DNA from: Ariolimax columbianus
Taxonomy: Eukaryota; Mollusca; Gastropoda; Stylommatophora; Arionidae
Length of the DNA stretch: 64,000 bases
NCBI GenBank assembly: GCA_036924085.1
Contig: JAVGWX010000002.1
Span: 50,048,948-50,112,947 of the forward strand
Reading direction: 5' to 3'
In this document: piece by piece, positions 54,345-64,000 of the stretch
How the letters are laid out: each line of letters opens with the position of its first letter
How positions within the stretch are numbered: position 1 is the stretch's first letter
Notes under the pieces: generated by a model
Database searches by the model: none
What the model saw: the letters and a program-made list of their open reading frames with translations, nothing else
What the model was told of the DNA's origin: nothing
Program-made: the position numbers and the translations under genes

Positions 54345-54775
54345 ACACATTCACAAATGAGAGCCTCAGTATGGATACAAGATCAGACGAAATATAGCAA
54401 AGTTATCAAACAATGGAGGCAAATCAATAATATAATATCAATAACCAGTTTCAGAGGTAAATCCTGAGTATAATCAAAACAAATTTTAAAGGTGGAATTC
54501 CAGAATTTTTTTTAAAATTCAAAGCATTATAAATCATGGGTCCCAAACAAGAGCCAAATACAATGTTTACTTACTTGTTCCTCTTTTAACCTGAGTTGCA
54601 GAGGTTTGGTGTGTTCCTTCTAATTATAATTGTAAGACAAACATGAAATTGGAGACTCCAGAGACAGTTGATAGCTTTATTAACTCTGAGGTCAACAACA
54701 GGATTACAAAGGCAAGCTCTGCGCTTGGGCGACTACACGTGAATGTCTGGATCCAACAAGGCATCACTGTGGCCA
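54345..54775. other. Intronic sequence, nothing recognised
   Basis: Directly upstream of the TRAF7 zinc-finger exon on the minus strand. No feature seen. Confidence 0.45.
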
Positions 54776-54779
54776 CCAA

Positions 54780-55165
54780 TGTAAAAGTGTATTGTGCTGT
54801 TCTAGTTTACCTGTACTTCTACATGGATAGATATACCTATGCAGATCCCAGCTGTGACGTGAGCTGGATGGATTTCCTGCTTAGTGGGCTAGGCCCGAGC
54901 AGCTTATTACTCCACTGCGGTGTGACAAGTGCGGTAGATGGTGGTTAACCAATGTGTGAGTCTATCTTTATAGACTAAAACACTAGAGTAAAGTAGACCC
55001 GCAGCCTGTTAGGCGCCATCTATGCCGCTCTTAACAAACCACCTAACCATTGCCGGTGTTATGCCATGTCACGCAGTTAGTTCCCTCTTACGACATGCTC
55101 TCTGTGGAGCAGTGATGCTATTCTTGTCCTTGTCACAAGCACAAACCCTGGCGGACCACTCAGGT
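54780..55165 (+). repeat. Rep-D interspersed element, uninterrupted copy
   Basis: CTGTACTTCTACATGGATAG, GACGTGAGCTGGATGGATTT, GAGCAGCTTATTACTCCACT, GTAGACCCGCAGCCTGTTAG, GGCGCCATCTATGCCGCTCT and ACATGCTCTCTGTGGAGCAG. Serves as the reference for the copy split by Rep-A at 44.3-45.1 kb. Confidence 0.8.
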
Positions 55166-55169
55166 ATTG

Positions 55170-55745
55170 TGCTGTAATGTTAATAACTCTGTTGTATGCC
55201 TGCAAAACATGGACAGTGTATAGCAGACATGCCAAACAGCTAAACCGTTTCCACATGAGCTTTTTTAGCAGGCTGTTCAGAATTAGGTGGCAGACAAAAT
55301 ACCTAACTCTGAAAATCGTAACTTATCAAATACGATAAGCATCCATATACTTCAGCACAATACCCAGCTAAGATGGATGGAACACATTTGTATGTCCAAT
55401 GAGCACCTCCCCAAGTAGTTACTGTAATGTGAGCTCAAAACAGATAAGTGCTCATCAGGACAGAAGAAACACTACATAGACTCGTTTAAAATGTCTCTGA
55501 AAAGCTTCAACATTGATGTTATATCATAGGAGACACTTGCACAGATCTGCTCCACCTGGCGCACTAGCATCACACAAGGTGCTCAGATAGCAGAGTGAAA
55601 TATCATCAATGTGGCTCAGAGAAAACAAGCTGTCCGAAAGAACATAATGCATGATGACCCTACGGCCAACTCCGCACTAGAGTGTCCCAAGTCCTGTAGG
55701 GTGCGATGTCAGGATTGTAATTTAGTCTTACGAGATCAAATCTCA
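55170..55745 (+). mobile_element. LINE 3' end (endonuclease/RT type), third family
   Basis: Plus frames: LLYACKTWTVYSRHAKQLNR, FHMSFFSRLFRIRWQTK, then QHNTQLRWMEHICMSNEHLP, SFKMSLKSFNIDV and NVAQRKQAVRKNI. This is the well-known ..YG.ETWTVY.RH...LN.FH...LR.L..IRWQD module followed by QLRW.GH..RM....LPK and LK.FNI. Several stops. Confidence 0.88.
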
Positions 55746-56250
55746 AAGCATAAGTTTGATGTCATCAGCTTTGCTTGTGATGGGCAACTATCATTGCAGT
55801 ATTGTATCACTGTGATGGAGAAATTGCTCCATGTGGCCTCTATATTGGCAAACCTGTTTTGATAACAGGCGATTGGCCTGCTATGTCTCTACATGGTGGT
55901 GGTGAGCCCAACCTGTTGTGTTCCACGGTTGCTTATTCCATATTCACAACTAACCTCCACATCGGCCATGTCCTAAGAAGAAAACATGATACCATCACCA
56001 GAACTGTCATGCTATGGATCCCAGAGGGAAGGCTGACCATGGTGTCTAAGACAATGTGGTGAAGAAACACAGAAGTCAAGATGGACGTCAATATGGAGGG
56101 CATATGCTGCTGACCTTAAAGATGCCATCAGGCCTGATGGTCAGAGATCGCTTTGTAATAATTGATCAAAGAAGAATTGGTCTGTTAATCACACACCCTT
56201 ATTCACAGTACACAATGTGAGAGGCTCAGTTGTACTGATCAGTGACTTAC
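55746..56250. other. Intronic sequence, nothing recognised
   Basis: Short open frames exist but carry no known motif. Confidence 0.4.
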
Positions 56251-56428
56251 CTGCGAAAGCCGACTCGAATCGTTGCTGGACATCTGGACGGATCGACCAA
56301 ATTCTGTTTAGATGCCTCATCAAAGTAACAACCATATTTACAGTGTATCAACAGTTCCCCTATCTGCTCGGACACAGCAATATTGGCCACCATAACAACC
56401 AGTCTCTGGTCATCTACGGGACAAGTGC
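56251..56428 (-). CDS. TRAF7: TRAF7 exon (window exon 3): RING end and first TRAF-type zinc finger
   Basis: 178 nt. Two bases complete the Gly codon begun in the previous exon, and two bases run into the next. It starts GTCPVDDQRL, the last RING ligand, and continues with NIAVSEQIGELLIHCKYGC, a near-diagnostic TRAF7 segment, then DPSRCPATIRVGFRR, which begins the TRAF-type zinc fingers. The donor is GTAAGT and the acceptor AACAG. The insert YFDEASKQNLV between the zinc ligands is of ordinary length for the family. The TRAF zinc fingers link the RING to the coiled coil and are protein-interaction modules. Confidence 0.95.
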
Positions 56429-56534
56429 CTGTTGAAGTCAAACATGAACAACTGATAGTCTAAAAGAAGGTATTCATTCTTTGTTTCTTCGTATTTTGTT
56501 ATTCATTCTCAAATAAAGACATATTTCTTCCTCT

Positions 56535-56765
56535 CTTTCTGCGTTCGTCCTGAAAAGGACATTCTGAGAAAGTTTACAGTGACGGTGCGATATCCGTGCC
56601 TTTCGGCCCGTATAGTTTCAGCTTTTGGGTACCAGGTTTGCCTTCTTAGCTAGATTGCCATTTGGAGGCAGAATAGGTTCTTGGTCAGCTCTGTTTCACT
56701 GACACTGATACAAGCAGTCAGTCATGAATTGCTGGCTGCTGTCATCTCATTCGCTATGTGATAAA
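56535..56765 (-). repeat. Rep-A interspersed element, diverged subtype
   Basis: TTTCTGCGTTCGTCCTGAAA, AGTTTACAGTGACGGTGCGA, TATCCGTGCCTTTCGGCCCG, GGCAGAATAGGTTCTTGGTC and GATACAAGCAGTCAGTCATG. Confidence 0.75.
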
Positions 56766-57030
56766 TTAGACTATAACAAGTTTTTTTCAAATACAACCAT
56801 CTACGAGAACAAGAGGGCACAGACACAAATTAATTAAAGGTCGATAATTAGATACCAAGAAATATTATTTTAGTCAGAGAGTGGTGAACGCTTGGAATAT
56901 ATTGCCACAGGAAATAGTGGAGGAAGGGTCAATTAATGCATTCAAGAATAGATAGGTATTTTCAGACCAAGTGAATGTTTAAGAAACTTGTTGTATACAG
57001 ACTCTTCAGAGTCTTCTAAACCAGCATAAA
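56760..57030 (+). mobile_element. CR1-like LINE, 5'-truncated 3' end
   Basis: AAATTAGACTATAACAAG, TACGAGAACAAGAGGGCACA, GAGAGTGGTGAACGCTTGGA, ATTGCCACAGGAAATAGTGG and TCTTCTAAACCAGCATAAA align with 40570-40850 of the CR1-like element. Encodes the remnant VVNAWN.LPQE.VE. Confidence 0.9.
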
Positions 57031-57239
57031 CATGTTAAGTGTTGTATCTTCAGCCCCATCATTACATCCAAAAACTACCAAAAACATTGTGCTGTGTTTC
57101 AGACTTCTCTCGCTGAAATTCTATTTACTACTCACTTGAGCCAGAGAAGGCCATGCTGTCACTAAAACAAACAGCCCAGATGAAACTGTTCTACTGTTTG
57201 TCCTTCCACAAGGGCACATAGCTGTACGACTGATTGTTA

Positions 57240-57875
57240 ATCTTTTGAACAAATAATAACTTCAGCCCACAATGGTTGGTTCGCAGCCTGAATTCTTGTC
57301 TCTACATCACTTCTTGGTTGTTCTTTGTTATGAAGGATCCAGCAGCATCCAGGCTCTTGCCCTTTAGCCCAATGCCATGTAATGATATCTGCATGTGTTC
57401 ATCAGCTGTTGTCTAGTGCCATACAAAGTGTTCCATGTATCTGGCCGTGGAGGAAGAAGCATTTTACAAAAATCGTTGATTGCTGAGCACTCAAAGAGAT
57501 GATGATCAATTGTTTCATACAGGTGTGTACACGCCTGGTACTCAGGAGTATATTGTGGTTAGATTCTGTTCAGGTGCTTGTTAAGTGGGTTGCGTTGGGT
57601 TCTCAGTCGGAAAATGGTGCTCTGATCTTTCCTTGTGAGTTGATTTGTACTGTCATTTGGATTGGGGCTTGCCATGTATCTGTAGACCTACCTCCCCATA
57701 TTTCCCATGGCTCATCTGTTCAGTCAAGTTTCTTTGCTGTTCTTATGAGCTGTTTGTAAAGTTGCTGTACGTGGTTGTTCTTGTCTTGATCCCTTCTTTG
57801 CTAGTCTGTCTGCCTTGTCATTGCCAGGTGTGTTTGAGTGCATAGGGATTCACTGCAAAACTATTTTGAAAGCAC
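57240..57875 (-). mobile_element. LINE fragment: RNase H end and tail, another family
   Basis: Minus frames read IPMHSNTPGNDKADRLAKKG (RNase H terminal motif), GRWVYRYMASPNPN-like region with stops, RKDQSTIFRLRTQRNPLNKH and DHHLFECSAINDF. The F.LRT...LN.HL..I....P.C..C....E...H.LF.C order is a recognised tail of I-group LINEs. Confidence 0.75.
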
Positions 57876-58159
57876 CTAATCACTTCTTGGTAAGAAATAG
57901 TATGTTCCTGCCACATCAACTCCCAGTGTTCTCAATCCAATTTGTCTTTAAAGATATTATTATCTTTGTTTTTATACATTGTTCCCGTCGTCAGTGTGGG
58001 TATTAATTCCTCCCTCTTTGGCTAGTTTATCTGCCTTCCTATATCTATGTGTCTAAGAGTGGCAGAAATAGGATGTATTTTTTATACAGCATATGTGAAG
58101 CAAAAAGTGGGTGAATGTTACTGTGGTTTGAAGCTGCTCATGCTGTGTTATTTTTGACC
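57876..58159. other. Nothing recognised
   Basis: Short gap between a LINE fragment and Rep-C. Confidence 0.4.
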
Positions 58160-58384
58160 TTATTTTAGTAGCAGGTTACTGTGGCTTTTCTAACATACCA
58201 AGATGAGCTTGATAGGGTGGACCAGGTCCTACTGGCTGTAGTGCAACATGAGGTTCCTCAGTAAGCTCACCGCTATGTGAATTATTGTGTTGATCCCCAC
58301 CTCGTTGGTCAAACTACTGTGGTGCAGCCTGCTTCCAGGAGCATGAGCAAAGACATGAAGTGATGGTATTGATCAGTATGTTTC
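58160..58384 (+). repeat. Rep-C interspersed element, left part (split by LINE L3)
   Basis: GTAGCAGGTTACTGTGGCTT, AGGGTGGACCAGGTCCTACT, GTGTTGATCCCCACCTCGTT and GCTTCCAGGAGCATG. It stops at GATCAGTATGTTTC and resumes after the LINE at 60350 (ACCTGGTCCTGATGACTAC). Confidence 0.8.
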
Positions 58385-60335
58385 CTCTTCTTCTTCTTCT
58401 TCGTACGCTGTCAGACGTCAACTTGAATTTGTTCGAAGAAAGCAGCTGTCATCCTGAGGATGTCTACACTGCCATAGAGCTTGTCTAGTGTTGCCACTGG
58501 TGATGGCCACATGTGCTTTCTCTGGTCTTCGTATGTCGGGCAATTTTGCAGCAGATGTTCAGCGGTCATTTTCCCTGTACCACAGGTGCATTCGTCAGTG
58601 CCACCTATCTTCAGTTTATTGAATAGGTGGTACCTCAGTCTGTTGTGGCCTGTGTGGAGTCATAAGACCACGACCTGCTCTCTTCTGTTCAGCTGGTAGT
58701 AGGCATCATTTTTTGTGTAGCCAGTATGTTCTGTTTCTCATTTGGCCATGTATCTGGCCTTAATAAACCTTTTGGACTCTTCGTAGGTCGAACTAGAATC
58801 TGGTTGTGGTAGTCTTGCACCTTCTTTTGTCAGTCTGTCTGCATGCTCGTTGCCTTGGATGTTACAGTGGGATGGAATAAACTGTACCACTACTCTTTTT
58901 GGTGCGGATTACTGGCATAGTTGACAGAGTACTGCTCTTAAATCATTAAGTTCAGTATTTTTCTGGCTTTTCAGTCTGTAACCACGGCCAGGGCATCTGT
59001 AAACAGGACTATCTGGCTTTCATTGCTTTCGCCTGTCAGCACTACTTTTACTGCAGCCTTCAGTGCCTCTGCCTCCGCTCTGAAATTGCTTGAGAATTTT
59101 TAAGTTGCCACTGACAGTGTTATCTATCTACCATTTGTTAGGCTCAGGAATACCCATCCCCCTCTACTCTGTGTTGTGTTTGTTACAGAACCGTCGGTGT
59201 ATGCATTGGTCCAGTCCATGCTTGGGTAGTTTTCCGCTATGTACCCCAGGGTTATGTCTCTTCTTTCTTTTTCAGTCTGGTTGTTCTTGTTTCCAATACC
59301 TGGTATATTTTCTACCACCTCCGGAATGATATGCTGCTTCCAGGTGGGTTTGCGTACAGTAGGTGGCGTTGGTGTTGTTATGGTGTTCATAGGGTCTTCG
59401 CTCATCTTTGCTTTGGCTATTTCTGCAAAGTTTCTCTGCTTTAGTTTCCCTTTTCCAAATCTATTTAGTCTCTGATGCATTCGATGGTCTGTCAGTCTTC
59501 TTAGTTTCTCTGCTTGCTGCTGGGCTCTGCAGTCTCTTCTGTCGGTCATGGATTGCAGATTTGTAATCTTCTTCTTCTTCGTACGCAGTCAGACAGTAAC
59601 CATTATTTTTTCGAAAAAAGCGGCAGTCATCCTGAGGCTGTCGACACTGCCATAGAGCTTGTCTTGCAGTTCCGCTGGTGATGGCCACATCTGCTCTCTC
59701 TGATCCTCGTATGTCGGGCAGTTCTGCAGCAGATGTTCAGCGGTCATTTTACCGATACCGCACGGGCATTCGTCGGTACCACCTATCTTCAATTTGTTGA
59801 ATAGGTGGTATCTCAGTCTATTGTGGCCAGTGCGAAGTCTGAAGACAACGACCTGCTCTCTTCTGTTCAACTGGTAATAGGCATCGTTTTTGGTGTAACC
59901 AGTATGTTCGGTTTCCCATTTGGTCATGTATCTGGCTTTGATAAGCCGTTTTGACTCTTCGTACGTCATACAGATTTGTAATCTTTTCAAGTTCTACAAT
60001 TGGCGTTGACTTCATGCCTCTTGTTATAACTCTCATGGCTTGGTTTTGAAGTTTGCTAATTTTATCAAAGTTCGCATTTGCTGCTGTTGCCCATGCCGCA
60101 ATGCCATACTCGAGAACTGGTCTCACTCTTCCAGTGTACAGTTTCTTCAGTATTCTCTCTTCTGCTTCCCAGCTTGTGCCAGCAAGTTTCCTCATGATTG
60201 CCATTCTTTGTCTGGCTCTCATTCGGTTTCTCTCGATCTGACTTTTCCATGTCATGCGCCGATGAAATGTGACGCCCAAGTAGTTTGGGTTGTCGTTTGG
60301 CCGCAGATATTTGCCGTTAAGACATTTTGGTGTTC
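58385..60335 (-). mobile_element. I/Nimb-like LINE copy L3, 5'-truncated, itself interrupted by L4
   Basis: Flanked by a perfect 14-bp duplication GATCAGTATGTTTC (58371-58384 and 60336-60349), with a (GAA)n 3' tail. Upstream part 60335-59986: GKYLRPNDNPNYLGVTFHRR, RMAIMRKLAGTSWEAEERIL and VRPVLEYGIAAWATAANANF. After the nested insert: MTDRRDCRAQQQAEKLRRL, then RNase H start MDWTNAYTDGSVTNTTQS and a decayed remainder to the cysteine tail near 58480-58650. Confidence 0.95.
59571..59970 (-). mobile_element. I/Nimb-like LINE copy L4, nested in L3
   Basis: Carries only the last ~400 bp of the element: MTYEESKRLIKARYMTKWET, NRREQVVVFRLRTGHNRLRY, DECPCGIGKMTAEHLLQNCP, FFEKIMVTV, then a GAA tail. 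Perfect 15-bp duplication CAGATTTGTAATCTT (59556-59570 and 59971-59985). Its tail block is nearly identical to L1 and L5. Confidence 0.97.
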
Positions 60336-60349
60336 GATCAGTATGTTTC

Positions 60350-61019
60350 ACCTGGTCCTGATGACTACACTCCCACCTTGATTAATATATTTCACCTGAC
60401 CCTGATTACCCCTCGCTCGCCAAGAGGAGCACTGCACCATACCATGTATGTTGTAAAAGGGCACTGTGCATGCATACCCCAGCTGGCATCCTACTAGATA
60501 ATCAGCTGCAGTGGTAACCCCCATGCTCCTAAAACAGGTAAATCTAGTCCCGTAGCAGACACTGCCACCATCAGGAATAGTGTTAGAAACTTTTTTATGA
60601 TGTCTCAGCTTTTTCTAAGGTGACGTGACCAGTTCTCTGTCTTATCACTTCGCACTCCCTTCCTGTAAGCTCATGCCAAATAATGGCTGAGTGTGCCAAA
60701 ACTGAGGAGTAAAGTCTGTCCCTTTGATTGACTCGCTTATTTGTGCCAAGTGAAACATAGACCACCACTACAGCTGGCACCATTACAGGAAGCCTGAGTA
60801 ACTGCATTGGATGTTTAAATAGCAGGGGTTTTACATGATGAGATTGCTAACCTCATGCAAACTCTCTCTTAGTGTCTTTCATCCCATGTTTGGTAGGTTA
60901 CAGTTGTCCTATTCTCATCAATATGTGTACTACTCGAGTGAAAGTCTATCCAGCTAAATAAGGAAGGATAATGATTATGACTTGGAATAAGCACATGAAC
61001 AATACACATAATGACGTAC
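60350..61019. other. Rep-C remainder, then nothing recognised
   Basis: 60350-60420 completes Rep-C; 60840-60930 has TGATGAGATTGCTAACC and GTTTGGTAGGTTACAGTTGT, like a Rep-B tail. Confidence 0.45.
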
Positions 61020-61059
61020 CATCACAGCAGTCCTGCACACACATCCTACAGTATGTATG
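61020..61059 (-). CDS. TRAF7: TRAF7 exon (window exon 2): second half of RING finger
   Basis: A 40-nt micro-exon, phase 0 in and one extra base out. It reads HTYCRMCVQDCCD and then the first base of a Gly codon. The acceptor polypyrimidine tract is TCTCTTCCTTGACAG and the donor is GTACGT. It provides the His and the two Cys of the central RING ligands; the last Cys pair partner (CPVD) is on the next exon. It is too short to stand out as an open frame and was found by asking what must lie between the RING half at 63 kb and the CPVD exon at 56 kb. Phase agreement on both sides supports it strongly. Confidence 0.9.
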
Positions 61060-61189
61060 CTGTCAAGGAAGAGAGAAAACACTAAACAAATGTGCTTCTA
61101 CATTACAGAACAGGGGTCTCAAACTGAAATCATCATAAGACTATTATGAAGTTAAGTTAAAGTATCAAGGGTGTATGTCAAGATATGAT

Positions 61190-61570
61190 GGACTATTAGC
61201 TACATGAAGTCAAGATTATGGACCAGGGTCACATGAAGTTAAGATTATGGAGCTGGGTCACATGAAGTCAAGATTATGAACCAAGTGCTACATGAAGTCA
61301 AGATTATGAATCAAGTGCTACATGAAGTCAAGATTATGAACCAAGTGCTATGCGAAATCAAGATTATGAATCAAGTGCTACATGAAGTCAAGATTATGAA
61401 TCAAGTGCTACATGAAATCCCAGATTATGAATCAAGTGCTACATGAAGTCAAGATTATGAATCAAGTGCTACATGAAGTCAAGATTATGAACCAAGTGCT
61501 ATGCAAAATCAAGATTATGAACCAAGTGCTACGCGAAATCAAGATTATGAACCAAGGATCACATGAAGGA
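61190..61570. repeat. Minisatellite, 30-bp unit (related to array at 37950)
   Basis: About 12 units of CATGAAGTCAAGATTATGAA CCAAGTGCTA. The first units read ATGGACCAGGGTCA, closer to the 37950 array. Confidence 0.93.
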
Positions 61571-62079
61571 AGGCTTAAAGAAAGAAGGTCCACATTAAGA
61601 CTATTTAACAAAGAACCATAGGAAGACAATTTTCATAACCCCCACACTTCCACAGTGACATCTACAAAAGTAATTGATCAAGAGTTCAGTTGAAACATTG
61701 TCTAATCCGTTACTTAATTTATATAAAACTATGTTCTGGAACTTATTTGTTGATCATTGACAATTCTTATTTCTCACTTGTTCCAATTTCTGCTCCTCTT
61801 CTGCCTTACTTAACCTAATCCATCCGGATGTCTTTTGAGCTTTGAGTTACACTGAATGCTCTCCCAGAATTATGTTTTGTTAAGTTCTTTGAGCTTTGCC
61901 AATAAAATTCCAACTGCCCTAGTGTCTAACTCAGCTTTTTTTTGTAACCTTCTAAATACGTTTTATCCTGTTGGTTCCAACTCAGCGCAAATCTGGTATT
62001 CTCTTCTTAATCTCATTTGTTCATTTCATCTTTTTTTATTGCCATGTGACGAATATAGATTTAGTTCTTTGTGGTATAA
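61571..62079. other. Nothing recognised
   Basis: AT-rich intronic sequence. Confidence 0.4.
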
Positions 62080-62305
62080 GAGCAATAGAATGATGCAGCA
62101 CTCACTTCACAAGACAAAGTGCTAGGTTCAATCCACGTTATCAACATGCGTCAGTCAACCCAGCTGTAAATGGGTACCTGGTGTATACTTAAGGAAGGAA
62201 GGAAACTGGCCAACCCATCTCATAAATAAAATGAGGCCTTTACAATATGAAGTCTCTAGAACTTCATCTCCGACAGCAGTGTCTGCTATGGGACTACTTT
62301 TAGTT
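62080..62305 (+). repeat. Diverged SINE (family S3)
   Basis: B-box-like AGGTTCAATCC, then CAACCCAGCTGTAAATGGGT, ACCTGGTGTATACTTAAGGA and the end GTGTCTGCTATGGGACTACT, equivalent to the 3' end of the 48098 SINE. Confidence 0.6.
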
Positions 62306-62439
62306 GACCTTAATATAAGGTCATCCTTCTCAAACCTGCATTATTTCTTATTCCAACTTGAGATGTAACATCACCTCTAGGGTCACAGGATACTGTCAGA
62401 AAGGACCTCCTTTTCAAATTAATTAAGATCATGCCACAG

Positions 62440-62960
62440 TGAAACCATGTTGCTATTGTCGAATGCCCACAATGAGTCAACTTTACTTTTTTGTGAGCTC
62501 TGAAAATGGTGGGTTGCAGTAGCTTTCCTCACATTCTGAGTGTGTTGGTGAAGGTGGACCAGGGTCCTCTAGGCGGTTGTGCTATGCTTGGTTTCATCTA
62601 CGTGTCGCTCACTATTGTGGGAATCATGTCGATCCTCCACCTTGTTAGCCAGACTGCCATAAAACAGCCTGTTTTTAGGGAGAAATGAGTGAAGTGAGGT
62701 GGGGGTCATGGTCAATATATTTCGCCAAACCTGACTAACATTGTTCGATCAGTATGTTTTGCCTGACAAGACGTTAGTCTCCTCTCCCCATGAAATATAC
62801 TGACCAAGACCCTGTTTCAAGTCCTAAATCATGCATCCTGGAAACAAGCTGTGTCACAGCAGACTGGCCAACAAGGTGGGGCGCAAAACTAATCCCCATT
62901 GTACAACAGCCAGGGAGACCCTGGTCTACCATCTCAAGTATGTCTCAGGATGTCAGAAGA
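62440..62960. repeat. Rep-C, two copies in inverted orientation
   Basis: Plus copy: GGGTTGCAGTAGCTTTCCTC, GGTGGACCAGGGTCCTCTAG, GTTAGCCAGACTGCC. Minus copy from ~62790: ATACTGACCAAGACCCTGTT, ATCCTGGAAACAAGCTGTGT, CAGCAGACTGGCCAACAAGG. Together they could fold into a hairpin in a transcript. Confidence 0.65.
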
Positions 62961-63024
62961 GCAACTGTATCCTGTTAGAATTAACTCAACTCAGCATGGG
63001 TAGCTTCGAACAACTTCTTAATCA

Positions 63025-63155
63025 TCCCTCCTATACCATGGGTGTACAGGTCTTCACTTCTTTTGCTTGTGGTTTATAGTTTCTACAAAATGGGTAGCCA
63101 GGTCCATGTCCAACCTCTTATGACATGCCAGGCAGGTTATAGTGTTACTATATGT
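63025..63155 (+). repeat. Rep-B interspersed element, single-unit form
   Basis: TACCATGGGTGTACAGGTCT, TTTGCTTGTGGTTTATAGTT, TCTACAAAATGGGTAGCCAG and GCAGGTTATAGTGTTACTAT. Same order as the end of the 23-bp array plus its right flank (22500-22740). Confidence 0.75.
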
Positions 63156-63247
63156 TGTTGTACTGTCAAGCCCCAGTTATACACAGGCACAAAATCATGT
63201 ACATGCAACTACTATTGCTACACAGGGATACAACACTAAATGCTCAC

Positions 63248-63340
63248 TCCACAAGCTACAATAACAGGGTCCTTGAACACCATCCCACACATCTGGCAGA
63301 ACAGCTTCTTGTTTGGCTTCTCGACAAACACCATAATCTC
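63248..63340 (-). CDS. TRAF7: TRAF7 exon (window exon 1): first half of RING finger
   Basis: 31 codons in phase 0. The acceptor is an AG just above 63340 and the donor is GTGAGC just below 63248. It reads [14 protein letters not shown], then CQMC, then [13 protein letters not shown]. This is the first zinc-ligand pair of a C3HC4 RING plus the VFKDPV segment typical of TRAF7. TRAF7 is a cytoplasmic and nuclear E3 ubiquitin ligase that works with the kinase MEKK3 in NF-kB, JNK and p38 signalling; the RING recruits the E2 enzyme. The exon joins in frame to 61059-61020, which supplies the remaining RING ligands. Roughly the first 125 residues of the usual ~670-residue protein should lie upstream of 64000. 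Family assignment is secure because 16 exons follow in the right order. Confidence 0.93.
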
Positions 63341-63524
63341 CTAGAGATATAACAACAGATATTAGTTATACAACTAGTGTTTCAAGTTTCAAAATATTAG
63401 CATTCTATTCCTATGTAACTACTTGACCAGAGTCTCAAGCAGTGTGCCTCCGCATCTAAGTGTGCCATAAAACATGTACAGTGTATATGAATTATTGCTT
63501 ATTCACATCCAAGAAAAATAAACT

Positions 63525-63955
63525 TAGTCACTACTCTTCTACCCTAGGGTGTAGAGTTTTCTACTTTACTTACTTAGTCACTCCTCTTCTACTCTAAGAT
63601 GTAGAGTTTTGTACTTTACTTAGTCACTCCTCTTCTACTCTAAGGTGTAGAGTTTTGTACTTTACTTAGTCACTCTTCTTCTACTCTAAGGTGTAGAGTT
63701 TTGTACTTTACTTAGTCACTCCTCTTCTACTCTAAGGTGTAGAGTTTTGTACTTTACTTAGTCACTCCTCTTCTACTCTAGGGTGTAGAGTTTTCTACTT
63801 CAATTACTTAGTCACTCCTCTTCTACTCTAGAATGTAGAGTTTTCTACTTTACTTAGTCACTCTTCTTCTACCCTAGGGTGTAGAGTTTTCTACTTGAAT
63901 TACTTAGTCACTTCTCTTCTACTCTAGGGTGTAGAGTTTTCTACTTTACTTAGAG
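63525..63955. repeat. Minisatellite, ~45-50-bp unit
   Basis: About nine units of CTTAGTCACTCCTCTTCTAC, TCTAAGGTGTAGAGTTTT and GTACTTTA. The TCTTCTAC..AGGTGTAGAG part resembles the 23-bp array and Rep-B. Confidence 0.93.
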
Positions 63956-64000
63956 ATCTTATCGTATTGTCTGATTACAGATCTTGTCTTTTCTTGCTAG

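Overview
This is a stretch of animal nuclear genome, most likely from a mollusc (probably a gastropod; this is inferred from the retroelement and SINE types and cannot be proved here). It holds one real gene, spread over almost the whole window on the minus strand, and a dense set of retroelements and minisatellites in its introns.

The gene is an orthologue of TRAF7, a RING / TRAF-zinc-finger / coiled-coil / WD40 E3 ubiquitin ligase. I could place 16 consecutive coding exons by eye, from 63340 down to 16508. All have AG acceptors and GT donors, all reading phases join, and they give 507 uninterrupted codons: RING (63340-63248 and 61059-61020), TRAF-type zinc fingers (56428-50931), coiled coil (50931-44232) and WD40 repeats 1-6 (38525-16508). 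The N-terminal segment before the RING lies beyond 64000. The last WD repeat and stop codon were not found and probably lie below position 1, so 1-16507 is most likely intron.

The rest is repeats. Region by region: 1-16.5 kb has at least ten minisatellites or microsatellites, a mariner-like remnant, a LINE 3' half and a tRNA-derived SINE. 16.7-22.6 kb has a 23-bp minisatellite with a higher-order period of about 1048 bp, split by a LINE. 23-27.7 kb has two convergent copies of another LINE, one with a 57-bp segment of its reverse-transcriptase coding sequence amplified in frame. 29.3-33.7 kb has a Penelope-like fragment and a nearly full-length LINE. 34.1-35.65 kb has a scrambled 18S/28S rDNA pseudogene next to a 5' splice site. 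38.5-41.4 kb has a CR1-like LINE sitting in a minisatellite and itself holding a SINE. 41-64 kb has many LINE 3' ends, SINEs and four recurrent interspersed families, here called Rep-A to Rep-D.

I found no new protein system. The most interesting signals concern repeat biology: a core of about 50 bp shared by a tRNA-SINE, the SINE-like family Rep-A and the 5' region of an autonomous LINE; minisatellites that appear to have grown from inside interspersed elements; nested LINE insertions with perfect target-site duplications; and the rDNA mosaic. Approximate boundaries are flagged as such in the entries.
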